NCBI GenBank assembly: GCA_025642075.2
Contig: JAODUO010001374.1
Span: 18,501 to 82,500, forward strand
Length of the DNA stretch: 64,000 nt
Reading direction: 5' to 3'
Origin: Ridgeia piscesae
Taxonomy: Eukaryota > Annelida > Polychaeta > Sabellida > Siboglinidae
The notes under the pieces were generated by a model that had not been told where the DNA came from, searched no databases, and worked only from the letters and a program-made list of their open reading frames with translations. Position numbers and translations under genes: made by a program. This document shows, one piece after another, positions 35,060-46,485 of this stretch (position 1 is the stretch's first letter; every line of letters starts with the position of its first letter).

Positions 35060-36500
35060 TACAGTCGCCGATTGTCACACCCGCACTGTTCTATCTCAGA
35101 GGTATAGTAGTCAGACTTCGCTTATATGATCGTCCTCTTTACCTCTGCGCATTGTCTCATATATTTCACGATGTACTTGAAGTGATGTGTGACGCCACTT
35201 CCGTTCACACTGTCGTCTAATTTGTTTGGCTTTGATAACCTTCTTATTATACCAGGGTACCAGTGGACGATCGGCGATGCGACATGTCTGTAGTGGTGCA
35301 TGCTTCTCGATAAGTTTGGTCAAGACCACATTGTAGTGGTTTGCAAGTTCAGTTGTTGTTTGTTTGCCGGATGAGATCGCGTTCGGTAAAGACGAGGCTA
35401 TGTCGCTACAAAACGCAGGTTTGTTAATGGCTTTATACTTTCGGTACGTGATTGTTTTCCGCGGAACGACCGGTTTCTCCATGTCGACGAGACACTCCAC
35501 CCAAAGGTGATGCGAGAGCAGCAGCGTAGTTTTTGTCGAAGTGATGCCGTGATTTCCGGATGGAGTGAGGATCAGATCAATTGTGTGACCGTCAATGTGT
35601 GTTGCAGCGTGGACATGTTGAATGATATTGAGTGACTCAAGCAGATCAGCGAAACGTTTCACATTGTTGTCGGATGGCACATCCCAGTGGATGTTGAAAT
35701 CACCGACAATCGCAAAACGGGTGGTCATCAATGCATAATGTTCGATGAAACCAGTAAATTCAACAAGAAACTCAGCGTACGAATGTTTGTTCTTTTTTCG
35801 ACGGAGGTGGACGGTATATGATAAAAAGCTTCATAGAATTTCCAGCTGATGAAACATCAACATCCATGAATTCGAAAGATTTCATATCATCACATCGATT
35901 GACAACCGCCTTGAAACTCGATTGGTAAACAAGGACAATACCACCATCACGGCGAGTTTTCCGAGGTAGATGTACACACTTATAGTCGGCAGTGGTCAGG
36001 TCTTTTATGACTTTATTGTCTCTTTCACCAATGTTCAACCATGTTTCGGTGATGGTTATATGATCCATGTTTACCTCTGTCATGTAATCCGTAAAAACAT
36101 CGGTTTTGTTGCAAATATTGAGCGGGCGTTGACAATGCCCAATTTGACCGGCACCGCGACCCGGCTGCTCGCACTTTTGTTAATGGCAGGCGACACGGGG
36201 GACACAACAATGTCGACGTCGACTACAGGTTCACTGTGATCCATCGATGGTGACGGTGTCACTGATACACACGTAATACTGTCATAATTAACACAGTTGG
36301 TGTCAGAGAGGACAACTGTCGGTTGCGTGGACACAATGACATGTATCGGTCGTTGTTTGCGTGCACCCCCACGACAGCCTCGATGGGTGGACCGATGGAA
36401 TGCCACCCCCACTTCACAAGCAGCTCTCCAGGCACTGTGACCGCTGGGCCGTAGCATATACAGGTACTCTTGGGTCAGGATGGGCGTGTAAACAATGTCC
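35060..36500 (-). pseudogene. L2-type LINE: endonuclease half
   Basis: AP-endonuclease domain of a second LINE family. Starting near 36190 the minus strand has LGIVNARSI, then (after a frame change) MDHITITETWLNIGERD, GGIVLVYQSSFKAVV, LFIIYRPPPSKKEQ, TRFAIVGDFNIHWD, HTIDLILTP and LLLSHHLWVECLVD. These are the standard Mg-dependent endonuclease signatures with the GDFN motif kept and the usual SDH near the end changed to SHH. It runs into YYTSEIEQCG and DNRRLYRLFRT, the linker before RT, then switches directly into CR1-like copy A. Upstream Ser/Thr-rich open sequence (about 36190-36520) is probably the N-terminus or ORF1 end. Confidence 0.75.
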
Positions 36501-37328
36501 ACTTTGTTCGGGTAACACATGACTGACCACTAGATTGTCAATGTCTAACAGGTGCAATTGCAAATGTAAGTCGGATACATTAATACAAATGCACAAACAC
36601 TTGATAAAAATCACTCACACCAACGTCCTCCTGGTGTATTCATGAAGCGTATATAAAAACAAGAGCGATGGAGACCGGGCAGAAGTGGCAAAATCCGTAG
36701 TATTTCTGGACAACGACAATAGGTGCAGCCACACAGGCGCGGACCAATACACTTCTCAAAGAAGAGAGAGGATGGAGGGAGGGAGGAAGAGAAAGAGGTA
36801 GGGAGGGAGCGGCGAGGCAATGGGGAGAGAGAGGAAGAGGGAAAGGGAGACGGACAGGGAGATGGAACAGGGAGAGCGAGAGAAACCACCACTCAAGCAG
36901 TCGACGACATCAATAGACTTAATACTTGACCACTTCCACTAGTCGATCAATGAATCCTTATAGACACTTAGGGGCTTTGTAAATAATAATAACGTGTGTT
37001 TCCCATAAAATGGACGTTGAAAGGTAGATGAAGAGTCCAATTGGTATAAATCCTATTTTGTAAAAATGGGCTTAGCGCTGCACAGGTAACCCACAATATG
37101 GCTAAATTCTGTCTATAGTTTATATACATTTCCAGCTGTGCCTGTATCGGTGTGGTTAGTTTTTGATAGAATAAACCAGTTCCAATTGACTGACGTAATG
37201 TGTTCTAGTCATTCTTGTTAACACAATGAACTCAGACCCTACCTGTACATATCACCTGTAATTAGTTTAACAACTGCGTCACTTGAAGACATATATATAT
37301 ATATATATATATATCAGGCCAGTATATG

Positions 37329-37375
<47 letters not shown>

Positions 37376-37381
<6 letters not shown>

Positions 37382-37525
37382 AATATCCATTTTATCAGAT
37401 AATATTTTATTATAAAAACTATTCAAAATTAAATCTGTATATATATATATAAAATCACACAGATTTAATTTTGAATAGTTTTTTTATAATAACATATCTG
37501 ATAAAATGGATATTCTTATTTAATT
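37376..37525. mobile_element. Hairpin MITE-like element in gene 2 flank
   Basis: The arm aagaatatccattttatcag, then ataatattttattataaaaa...ttaaatctgt (about 37379-37438) is inverted at 37461-37522 around a short TA centre. A related hairpin lies at 42332-42460 in unit 3. Single arms occur in R1 copies at 30215-30265 and 58125-58180. Confidence 0.7.
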
Positions 37526-37919
37526 ATTTATATGAATTAGCTGTCTGGTGGTGGTTTATTTGGTACAACACGTGTGTATGTATTGTTGATCTATTATATA
37601 GGCTGATAGTAGTATATCAACATGAAATAATATGTGTGTATTTATGCTTGTATAAATATACTAACGAAATTGATGCACTTTCAACAAATGTACATACTTG
37701 GGGTCAATAAATATTATTGTTATGGTCATGGTTAATTTGTTATTTGAAATTTAGCCTGAGAACTAGTAGGCGTCTGTACCCTATTCTGGAGTAAGGCCGC
37801 CCTTGTGCTTACATCGGCAGAGCATACATGCACAAATCTACCAGGAGTTGAGAGACAGAAACGTGCTGACACCTCACGGAGTCTGAGTAATCGAGGCTAA
37901 GTGTGAACAGTTGGGTGGT

Positions 37920-38780
37920 TTACCCGGACCGTTGATGACTCTTCCAGACTCTACACTGCGGTCCTGTGAAGTCCGGGTCGCAGTCGCACTTGAAGCGGCG
38001 GTCCGGCGTCCGGCGACATGTTCCACCGTTTGGACATGTCCTGTCGCACGACACGCGGCCTTTGGCTTTGAACGACTTAGGTCGGATCTTCATCGATGTC
38101 ATCGTGAAGTACCCTTCGACGTCCTTCCAAGCGATGCGGATGTGTAGCACGCGCGAAACCATTTTGCCGTTGAGGTCAACGCCGTACGTCGGCTCCGTGC
38201 CTACGTACCACCACCCCGTCTCGAAGTAGTCGCGGGCCATTTTGCAGTCAGGGCTGTCCTTGACACAGAATCTACCCTCCACGTGTTCCCTCAGCGAATC
38301 CGGCAGAGTGCTGTTGGGGCGCTCTTTACCGAGGTGAAGTCGGTAACGGGTGGATTCCGACCCGACAGAAAAGTCCTCGTACTCGATGTGTCTTTCCACG
38401 TAAAACGTATGATTCTCATACCCGACCTCGATCCGCAGAATCGTCTGGCGATCCTTCGTCATCCGGTATATGTGCTCGAGGCCGAGCCAGAACGTGTCAC
38501 CCCGGCCGAAGCCCTTCTTGTATTCCGCCCATGTCCGGTAGAAATCCACGTGCGGGTCGCGTCTTTTCTGCATAATTGTCCAACCGCCGCCCGCCGTCTT
38601 GAAATCGCACATCACCTTGAGGGGCACCGGTGAAAACACGTCACCGGCGGGGATTTCCGTGGCGTCCCAACACGCCAGATCGGCACAGTCGACCGGGCCG
38701 CAAGCCGGTGGCGTCGTCGCCAGGACGCGCACCAGTTGCGCTGTCGCCAGCAGCCACACCGAGAAACATACCGCGGCCAT
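37920..38780 (-). CDS. Secreted fibrinogen-domain/EGF protein, gene 2
   Basis: A 286-residue paralogue of gene 1, with the same layout. The signal peptide begins MAAVCFSVWLLATAQLVRVL; the fibrinogen domain has GGGWTIMQ, FWLGLEHIYRMT, ETGWWYVG and TSMKIRP; the single six-Cys EGF module runs from SCDRTCPNGGTC to CDPDFTGPQC. The frame is intact. It differs from gene 1 at many residues, including KRRDPHVDF for NRRDPDVNF, NHTFYVERH for NQTRYVERH, RYRLHLGKERPNS for RYRLHLGKVRPHS, and most of the EGF loop. The Cys after WWY is again absent. The frame is open to an ATG at 38909, 43 codons upstream of the signal peptide. No intron is evident. It lies about 6.5 kb from gene 1 and 5 kb from gene 3, all on one strand. 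Confidence 0.85.
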   Translation of the reverse strand: MAAVCFSVWLLATAQLVRVLATTPPACGPVDCADLACWDATEIPAGDVFSPVPLKVMCDFKTAGGGWTIMQKRRDPHVDFYRTWAEYKKGFGRGDTFWLGLEHIYRMTKDRQTILRIEVGYENHTFYVERHIEYEDFSVGSESTRYRLHLGKERPNSTLPDSLREHVEGRFCVKDSPDCKMARDYFETGWWYVGTEPTYGVDLNGKMVSRVLHIRIAWKDVEGYFTMTSMKIRPKSFKAKGRVSCDRTCPNGGTCRRTPDRRFKCDCDPDFTGPQCRVWKSHQRSG

Positions 38781-39533
38781 GTTGAGGCGGTCACTATTGT
38801 TTGACGTCGAGATGTCGTCTCTTACGTCGTTACGTTGCGCGTACGTCACACAGGGGTCTACGTTTCGGTGGCGTTTCCCGCGAGTACGTTTTCCCCGTGG
38901 TGTCTTCACTCATCACTCACTCTTCCCAGGTTGGTATAAGTGGACGCTAAGTGCAGCCGATGTCCACTAGCTTAGACTTGACCCGGTCATCTCTATCGGT
39001 GGTTGGTCAGGACCGGAGCGTTGAAGAGCCGGTTCCGTATGAGTCCGTAATTTACCACCAGATATCAAGGTATTCGCAGACCAGTTTAGTGTACACTGCT
39101 TTGGTACGCCTGCGTGGAATTATCTTGTTCATCTGGGGTGAATTGCATCACGGGAGTGAGATAGTATTACCGGGAATTGCTGGCGAAGTCTGACACCATC
39201 GTGTGTGTTTCGGGTCACAGTCAGGTTGACAGTTGTTACACAGAAACATTACGTTATGTTGCCAGTCGTACCGTTATCCTAGTACACACTCACACACATG
39301 TACACTTACATACGCACGCGTAGAACACATGCACTAACAAGTAGTAACGCTCGCACATACACGCACGTACGTACGGGTACACACACATACACGCATACAA
39401 ATTCACATTTGCACGCGCGCGCACGCACGCACGCACACACACAAACACACACACTCACACACACACACACACAATACGTAGTAACTAATCACATAGACCG
39501 ATGTCGTCTCAGTAAAGACATACTCCGATACAC

Positions 39534-39539
<6 letters not shown>

Positions 39540-39575
<36 letters not shown>

Positions 39576-39576
39576 T
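39540..39576. repeat. (TGAT)n expansion in unit 2
   Basis: The cttgattgatttgtttattgatt block shared by all 5' flanks is expanded here by about six additional attg/gatt copies. It is a useful unit-specific marker. Confidence 0.85.
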
Positions 39577-39935
39577 GTTTATTGATTCATGCGTGACGTA
39601 GTTCGTCCGTCGTCCGTGTCTTCCCCTGGAAATTGTCCTGTTTCTTGCGGTGACTCGGACACGGAGCGGAGTGGTTCAGGCTGTCCCGCTCATTGCCAGC
39701 AGGACGACCACCAACAGCCAACATCCGAGTACTTGGTTCGACCTGAACGGACAACGCAAAACACACAACTGAGGATCTGGTCTGACCTGCAAATACGCTT
39801 GTGCGTACATTTGTGTACAGGACTATGTATGTGTAACACCCGGTGGATCCAGTGATAGAGCGAATACACTGTGCCTAGACTCCACTTTCGGCGTCTGTCA
39901 CACTCTGGCAGCAGTGAACGCGATCCAATGGGCGA

Positions 39936-39974
<39 letters not shown>

Positions 39975-40675
39975 GGGGGAGGGAGGGAGGGAGAGAGAGG
40001 GAGAGAGGGGGAGGGAGGAGGGAGGGGGAGGGAGGGAGAGAGAGAGTGAGTGAGAGGGAGGGAAGGAAGGAGGGAGGAAGAGAGAGAGAGAGGTAGGGAG
40101 GGAGCGGCGAGGCAATGGGGAGAGAGAGGAAGAGGGAGATGGAGACGGACAGGGAGATAGATGGAACATGGAGAGCGAGAGAAACCACCACTCAAGCAGT
40201 CGACGACATCAATAGACTTAATACTTGACCACTTCCACTAGTCGATCAATGAATCCTTATAGACACTTAGGGGCTTTGTAAATAATAATAAGGCATGTTT
40301 CCCATCAAATGGATGTTGAAGGGTAGATGAAGAGTCCAATTGGTATCAATCTTATTTTGTAAAATGGGCTTAGCGCTGCACAGGTAACACACAATATGGT
40401 TAAATTCTGTCTCTAGTTTGTATACATTTCCAACTGTGCCTATATCGGTGTGGCTAGTTTTTGATAGAATAAACCAGTTCCAATTGACTGACGTAATTTG
40501 TTCTAGCCATTCTTGTTAACACAATGAACTAGACCCTATCTGTACATATCACCTGTAATTAGTTTAACAACTCCGTCACTTGAAGACATATATATATATA
40601 TATATCTATATTGGAAAGGCCAATAAATTGCGATGATACGTTGGCGGATATATATATATATATTTGTGTGTGTGT

Positions 40676-42265
40676 CAGGGGCGTAGCTAGCCGTACGCAC
40701 GTACGCACGTGCTTCCACATCATTAAGGCAACCACAAAATTCCCACTTCAAACGATAGCCAGAGATATGTCCATAGCCTTTAGCAACGAAAACATCATCA
40801 TTCACTTGTAACAGTTTGTAAAAATGTTGACAACATTATACAGCTGGTCATAGTTTCCAGACCACATAGATGTCTCCGCCTGGAGGCTATCTTGGCAATG
40901 CAGCAGCCGCGTAAATACGAATTCACTGGACAAAATGTATCAATGTTTTGACGTCCATGGGCTAAGATTAAAAGATTAGCAGCTAAAACTGGCATGAACA
41001 ACAAAACCAAACAACAACTGTAGTGTCTGCTCTGGTATATCTGGAGGCTGATGGGAATGGCAAATGTTGTCAATCCAAAAGTTTGACTTTACCATCACAT
41101 TGGTAATGATTGAGCATGCACTCTAAAAACTACTTCCTCTGACAACATTTATATAATTATAACATGAAGGCGCTGTGGAACTGGCAGCGAAATTCGAAGT
41201 TCAACCGAGCAAGCCGTGCTGGAAAACAAAGACACCGCGAACATTTTCCTGCTGACACCCCATTGTCAGTACAAAAAGAGGGCGATGTACCAACCATTCA
41301 TGCGTTAATGGCTCAAGATCGTTACGTGGCTCAGTGGGCCTACATCACACCGAAACAACTGGTGTATATGACACCAGAAAGAATAGCCCAGCTGTACCAG
41401 GTGTTCAAAGACGACATGCCTGGAAATCTGCGTGAACTACAAAACGAAGTGGATCACTGGAAAGCAATATGAGAAATGGTGAATGTCGCAGAGAAACCAG
41501 ACACTCGACGATTCTATAAATCAACCCCGACCTATACTCCGACATGTACATTGCTGTCATAGTACTGATGGTGGTGTCTATATCGACAGCCATGGCAGGT
41601 CGCCCTTACAGCGCTATACTGCATCTCAAGAACTATCTGCGCTTTACAGTGACAACTGAGCGCATGTCGGGACTGGCCTTGATGCACGTCCACAAGGACA
41701 CAGAGTTGGATGCTGAACGCATCATTCATCAGTTCAGTCGTCAGAAGAACAGGCGCTTAGCCCTATTATTTAGCCCCTAATGAAGGCGGGTATAGTAACT
41801 GAACCGATGTTGAAGACAATACAGAACTCTTTAAAATATCAGCTTTTACTTGTTTTAACTCTTAGATACAAGTACACGTACAATTTACAGTATTTATCTT
41901 GGCTTATTGTTAAAAGGCTGAGTATATTGCAACTTTCTTTAATTACTATAATGAGTAGGCCTACATAGCTTATTTTGAAGCATACAATGAATGTGTTGCA
42001 TATTCAAACATGCCATGTATAATATGGTATATTAACCGTTCAAGTCATCAGCCTTGTTTCACGCAGTATAAATATTGTGTATTTTACTCCTTGGCGTGTT
42101 CTATTTCCCTCTGATATATTGTGATTTAAAATGCACTATATGTCAACTGATTGGATCGTCACACATGCTATACAACATTTTGGAGCACCAGACCCCGATG
42201 ATAGGATTTAGATTGATATAATTAATTAGTGCATCCACTTGCATTTATGCCTAGCTACGCCCCTG
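40676..42265 (+). mobile_element. hAT-family DNA transposon, decayed
   Basis: Bounded by perfect 15-bp terminal inverted repeats, caggggcgtagctag at 40676 and ctagctacgcccctg ending at 42265, typical of hAT elements. It sits in the TA/TG microsatellite of the unit 3 flank. The 8-bp flanks (gtgtgtgt and tatgtgta) are similar but not identical. Inside is a degraded transposase, annotated separately. Total length about 1.6 kb, shorter than autonomous hAT elements. Confidence 0.85.
41164..41780 (+). pseudogene. hAT transposase remnant with C-terminal dimerisation domain
   Basis: An open frame at 41164-41472 ends TPERIAQLYQVFKDD and LRELQNEVDHWKAI, matching the segment just before the dimerisation domain of ZMYM-type hAT transposases. 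A second frame at 41544-41780 carries the domain itself: VVSISTAMAGRPYSAILHLK, NYLRFTVTTERMSGLALMHV and HKDTELDAERIIHQFSR. Family members usually have T-A-x-A-E-R-S-F there, so the active-region residues are altered. The N-terminal zinc finger and most of the catalytic core are absent. Not functional as it stands. Confidence 0.75.
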
Positions 42266-42279
42266 TATGTGTATACTTT

Positions 42280-42320
<41 letters not shown>

Positions 42321-42331
42321 TATCAATAATT

Positions 42332-42460
42332 AAATGAGAATATCCTTTTTATCAGATAATATTTTATTATAAAAACCTGTGTATATATATATACACAGGT
42401 TTAATTTTGAATAGGTTTTTTTATAATAAAATAGTATCTGATAAAAAGGATATTCTTATT
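42332..42460. mobile_element. Hairpin MITE-like element in unit 3
   Basis: agaatatcctttttatcaga, then taatattttattataaaaac, pairs with gtttttttataataaaatag, then tatctgataaaaaggatatt, around a ctgtgtatatatatatacacag centre. It is the same family as 37376-37525, but the centre differs. Confidence 0.7.
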
Positions 42461-42584
42461 TAATTATATGAATTAGCTGTCTAGTGGTGGTTTATTTGGT
42501 ACAACATGTTTGTATGTATTGTTGGTCTATTGTATAGGCTAATACTAGTGTGTGAACCTGAAATAATATGTGTGTATTTATTCT

Positions 42585-42639
<55 letters not shown>

Positions 42640-42819
42640 TAACGAACAACGTACTTTGAAGTAATCTTGTACATACTTAGGGTAAATAAATATTGTTGTT
42701 ATGGTCATGGTTAATTTGAAATTTGGCCTGAGAACCAGTTGGCGTCTGTACCCTATTCTGGAGTAAGGCCGCCGTGCAAACATCTACCAGGGCAGGAGTT
42801 GAGAGGCTGAAAAGTACTG

Positions 42820-43731
42820 TCACCTCACGGAGTCTGAGTAATCGAGGCTAAGTATGAACAGGTTATGTGGTTTACCCGGACCGTTGAAGCCTGTCCGAGA
42901 CTCTACACTGCGGTCCTGAGAAGCCCTCGGCGCAGTCGCACTGAAACCGGCGGTCCGGCATATGGCGACATGTTCCACCGTTTGGACATGTCCTGCGCAC
43001 GACAAATAGTCTTTGGCTTTGAACGACTTAGGTCGGATCTTCATCGATGTCATCGTGAAGTACCCTTCGACGTCCTTCCAAGCGACGCGGATGTTTAGTA
43101 CGCGCGAAACCATTTTGCCGTTGAGGTCAACGCCGTACGTCGGCTCCGTGCCTACGTACCACCACCCCGTCTCGAAGTACTCGCGGGCCATTTTGCAGTC
43201 AGGGCTGTCCTTGACACAGAATCTACCCTCCACGTGTTCCCTCAGCGAATCCGGCAGAGTGCTGTGGGGGCGCACCTTACCGAGGTGAAGTCGGTAACGG
43301 GCGGATTCCGGCCCGACAGAAAAGTCCTCGTACTCGATGTGTCTTTCCACGTATATCGTCTGATTCTCATACCCGACCTCGATCCGCAGAATCGTCGGGC
43401 GATCCTTCGTCAGCCGGTATATGTGCTCGAGGCCGAGCCAGAACGTTTCACCCCGGCCGAAGCCCTTCTTGTATTCCGCCCATGTCCGGTAGAAATTCAC
43501 GTCCGGGTCGCGTCTGTTCTGCATAATTGTCCAACCGCCGCCCGCCGTCTTGAAATCGCACATCACCTTGAGGGGCACCGGTGAAAACACGTCACCGACG
43601 GGGATTTCCGTGACGCCCCAACACGCCATATCGGCACAGTCGACGGGGCCGCAAGCCGGTGGCGTCGTCGCCAGGACGCGCACCAGTTGCGCTGTCGCCA
43701 GCAGCGACACCGAGAAACACACCGCGGCCAT
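42820..43731 (-). pseudogene. Fibrinogen-domain/EGF gene 3, frameshifted in EGF
   Basis: Third paralogue. The signal peptide begins MAAVCFSVSLLATAQLVRVL. The fibrinogen domain is intact (GGGWTIMQ, FWLGLEHIYRLT, ETGWWYVG, TSMKIRPKSFKAKDYLSC). Directly after that Cys one base is missing relative to genes 1 and 2: tcctgcgcacg at 42991 against tcctgtcgcacg. The frame therefore leaves the EGF module and continues for about 56 unrelated residues to a stop at 42820. In the original frame the EGF codons are otherwise conserved down to a stop at 42872. So either the gene is a recent pseudogene, or it makes a protein with a fibrinogen domain and a new tail, or the base is a sequencing error. No other lesion was seen. 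Confidence 0.75.
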
Positions 43732-43907
43732 GTTGAGGCGGCCACTATTGTTTGATGTCGAGATGTCGTCTCTTACGTCGTTACGTTGCGCGTACGTCAC
43801 ACAGGGGTCTACGTTTCGGTGGCGTTTCCCGCGAGTACGTTTTCCCCGTGGTGTCTTCACTCATCACTCACTCTTCCCAGAGCTTCACGCAAGTCCCATG
43901 TGCATTG

Positions 43908-44371
<464 letters not shown>

Positions 44372-44679
44372 TTAAGGTCTAAGCACATAATTGTGTGGTC
44401 AAAGTATGTATACATTGAACTTCTAAATTCTGTAAACATAACTGACAAAACGTGGATTGTCAGACTTTTGAAGCGTATATTTAACACGTGGTAATTTTAG
44501 AAAATTCGCATTTGTTACGATTCTTGACTTTCTTTACTGCTGAGCGGATTATCGCCGTACATGTAACTGGTTATACCCAAGACTCTGTCGTGTTCAAATG
44601 AAGGGATTTAATGCACCGCTCTCCGTCCATCGGGGTCTTCCCTTATCCGGCAATGTCTCATCCGCAGTAAGGCGACAGT

Positions 44680-45180
44680 CGGCCAACTACACTACGGTTA
44701 ACTTGCTCTAAGCCTGTGATACAGTCAGCGATTATGACCAGGAGAAGATAATGGAGACTAGTGGCTCTGCGGTAAAATTCATCACCATGCTTCGTCTATT
44801 CCACCGTGCCGTGGCGTGCTAGCGCGTGCCCTTGAAAGCGGGAAGTCGTCCGACTTGTCCCCAGTCGCTGACGGGGTCAAATCAGGCAGCAGTGATGCCA
44901 GTCTTCGCTAGCATCGTGGATCCTCTATGTTCTGCGACAACTGTCCCTGGGGTCACTTGATGTGAATGAGTAAATTTGCCAAGGTAGATCTTGGCAGCAT
45001 TCTCTGCCAACTTGTAGGCTCTTACACATCGACGATGTCACAAATGCAAGGACTCCAAGCAGGTGTTGCCATCGGCAGGCAATGCCTTCTGTATCAGGGA
45101 CTAAGTCCGCGGACAAAACTGACTATCTACAGAAGATTTGTCACTCCACCATCCATCTGATCGTCTTCGTACTAAACAAA
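44680..45180 (+). pseudogene. Heavily decayed LINE reverse transcriptase
   Basis: Scattered across frames, the plus strand gives VKFITMLRLFHRAVA at about 44773, then fragments resembling the stretch after the RT FVTNGVKQGC motif (SLTGSNQAAV...FASIVDPLCSATT), and at 45090-45150 GLSPRTKLTIYRRFVTPPS, comparable to the R-T-K-L-x-V-Y-R-A-V-V-L-P-T segment of LINE polyproteins. Stops and frameshifts are frequent. It differs from the three other LINE types in the window. The call is tentative. Confidence 0.45.
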
Positions 45181-45289
45181 CGTTGCTCACCTTCGTGTGC
45201 TAACTAAAGGAGCTGGTCTATTAAATGGCTGAGATGACAAGATAACAGATACAAAGATACAAGCTATACAAGATTCAATAAGCTTTATT

Positions 45290-46411
45290 TAATGTCGGTT
45301 CACAATGCATAACTTTAACTCATTTGAGCAATTTACCGACATAATAATCACGTTCCGTGGCGTTGTCGGGTACCCGGAGTCGACATTGCCGACCACTTAG
45401 GCCGGCGCGCAGTCGCAGTGGAACCAACCGTACGACTTCCGGCGACACGTTCCCCATTAACTCGGACGTGACACGTCGCACGACCGCCGCTGCTGCCCAT
45501 CACGGTAGGACATGGATAGAAACGTCATCACCATCGTCGTTATGTCGCCTACACGCTCCTGTCGTGACACTTGGAGAAGACAGGGGCGCATGGAAGGACA
45601 GTATTTATGAATGCACGTTGGAGATGTGTGTTACAATCTGGCACGGGGGATACCAGGACCATTTCACTAACGTTGTTAAGGTCCGATTTTGCACTTTATG
45701 ATCAATTCTAATCTTTAACACGTGAAAACTGTCCACACCACGACGCGCCTGCGGGACATTGTCGCCGGTGTGTCACGGAAATGGGGTCCCTGGTAATTTG
45801 GAAATGGCTACTTGTGTCTTGAAGAAGAAAAAACTCATTTCATTTAACAACGCGTTTTTGGTGAATGGTGAATTTTTCCTTAACAGCCTCATAATCTTAG
45901 TGAAACGGTCCCCAGATTGCTTTATTCTAACACGGTTGGACTGGGGGAGTGCCCAATAACCAATTTGGCCACGTGCTACGTCTTTGACCGATCGTCCCTA
46001 CCCAACTTGCACTGTTGAGTACTTCAAACCAGACAGTGGAGACTTTCGCGGAAAGCCGTGGGTGTCAGCGCTTGCGATACAATACAACAAGGACTTCAAA
46101 CACGTCGATGTGCTGCTATGCAATTCCGATGGCATCAAAAAAAGCTGCGTGCTCTCAATGTCGTGTCCGACGTGCCGAGTGGCATGTATTGACGGAGAGA
46201 TAGGTCGAAGTAGCATAGTTTGCACGCCCACGGTTGTCACACGCCCACACGCCCGCACACCTGCACATAAACACATGCGAATGAACGCACGCGCACTCAT
46301 ATACAAGCACATACAGACACATACACGTATGTACGCACGTACACATACACCATACACACATGCGCACACACAACAGGCGCACACATACGATACACACACA
46401 AACATACACAC

Positions 46412-46485
<74 letters not shown>

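Larger units (their letters stand above)
29122..36995. repeat. Duplicated unit 1 (fibrinogen gene 1, interrupted)
   Basis: Starts with the shared 3' flank (ataaaatagatgttgaaggg, then gcttagcgctgcacaggtaa), passes through gene 1 and its 5' flank, and ends with the shared gtcgatcaatgaatccttat and gctttgtaaataataataa. The LINE block at about 32800-36500 interrupts it. Without the interruption its length would approach the 3.3 kb of unit 2. Confidence 0.75.
36996..40283. repeat. Duplicated unit 2 (complete, about 3.3 kb)
   Basis: Contains 3' flank, gene 2 and 5' flank without large interruption, so it defines the unit. It runs from gtgtttcccataaaatggac to the same text at 40284, where unit 3 begins. 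Confidence 0.85.
40284..43880. repeat. Duplicated unit 3
   Basis: Contains the 3' flank, a hAT insertion, a hairpin element and gene 3. Homology with the other units stops at about 43880, right after ctcactcttcccag. Beyond that point is the MITE copy, so the CA and GA tracts of the 5' flank are missing. Confidence 0.8.
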
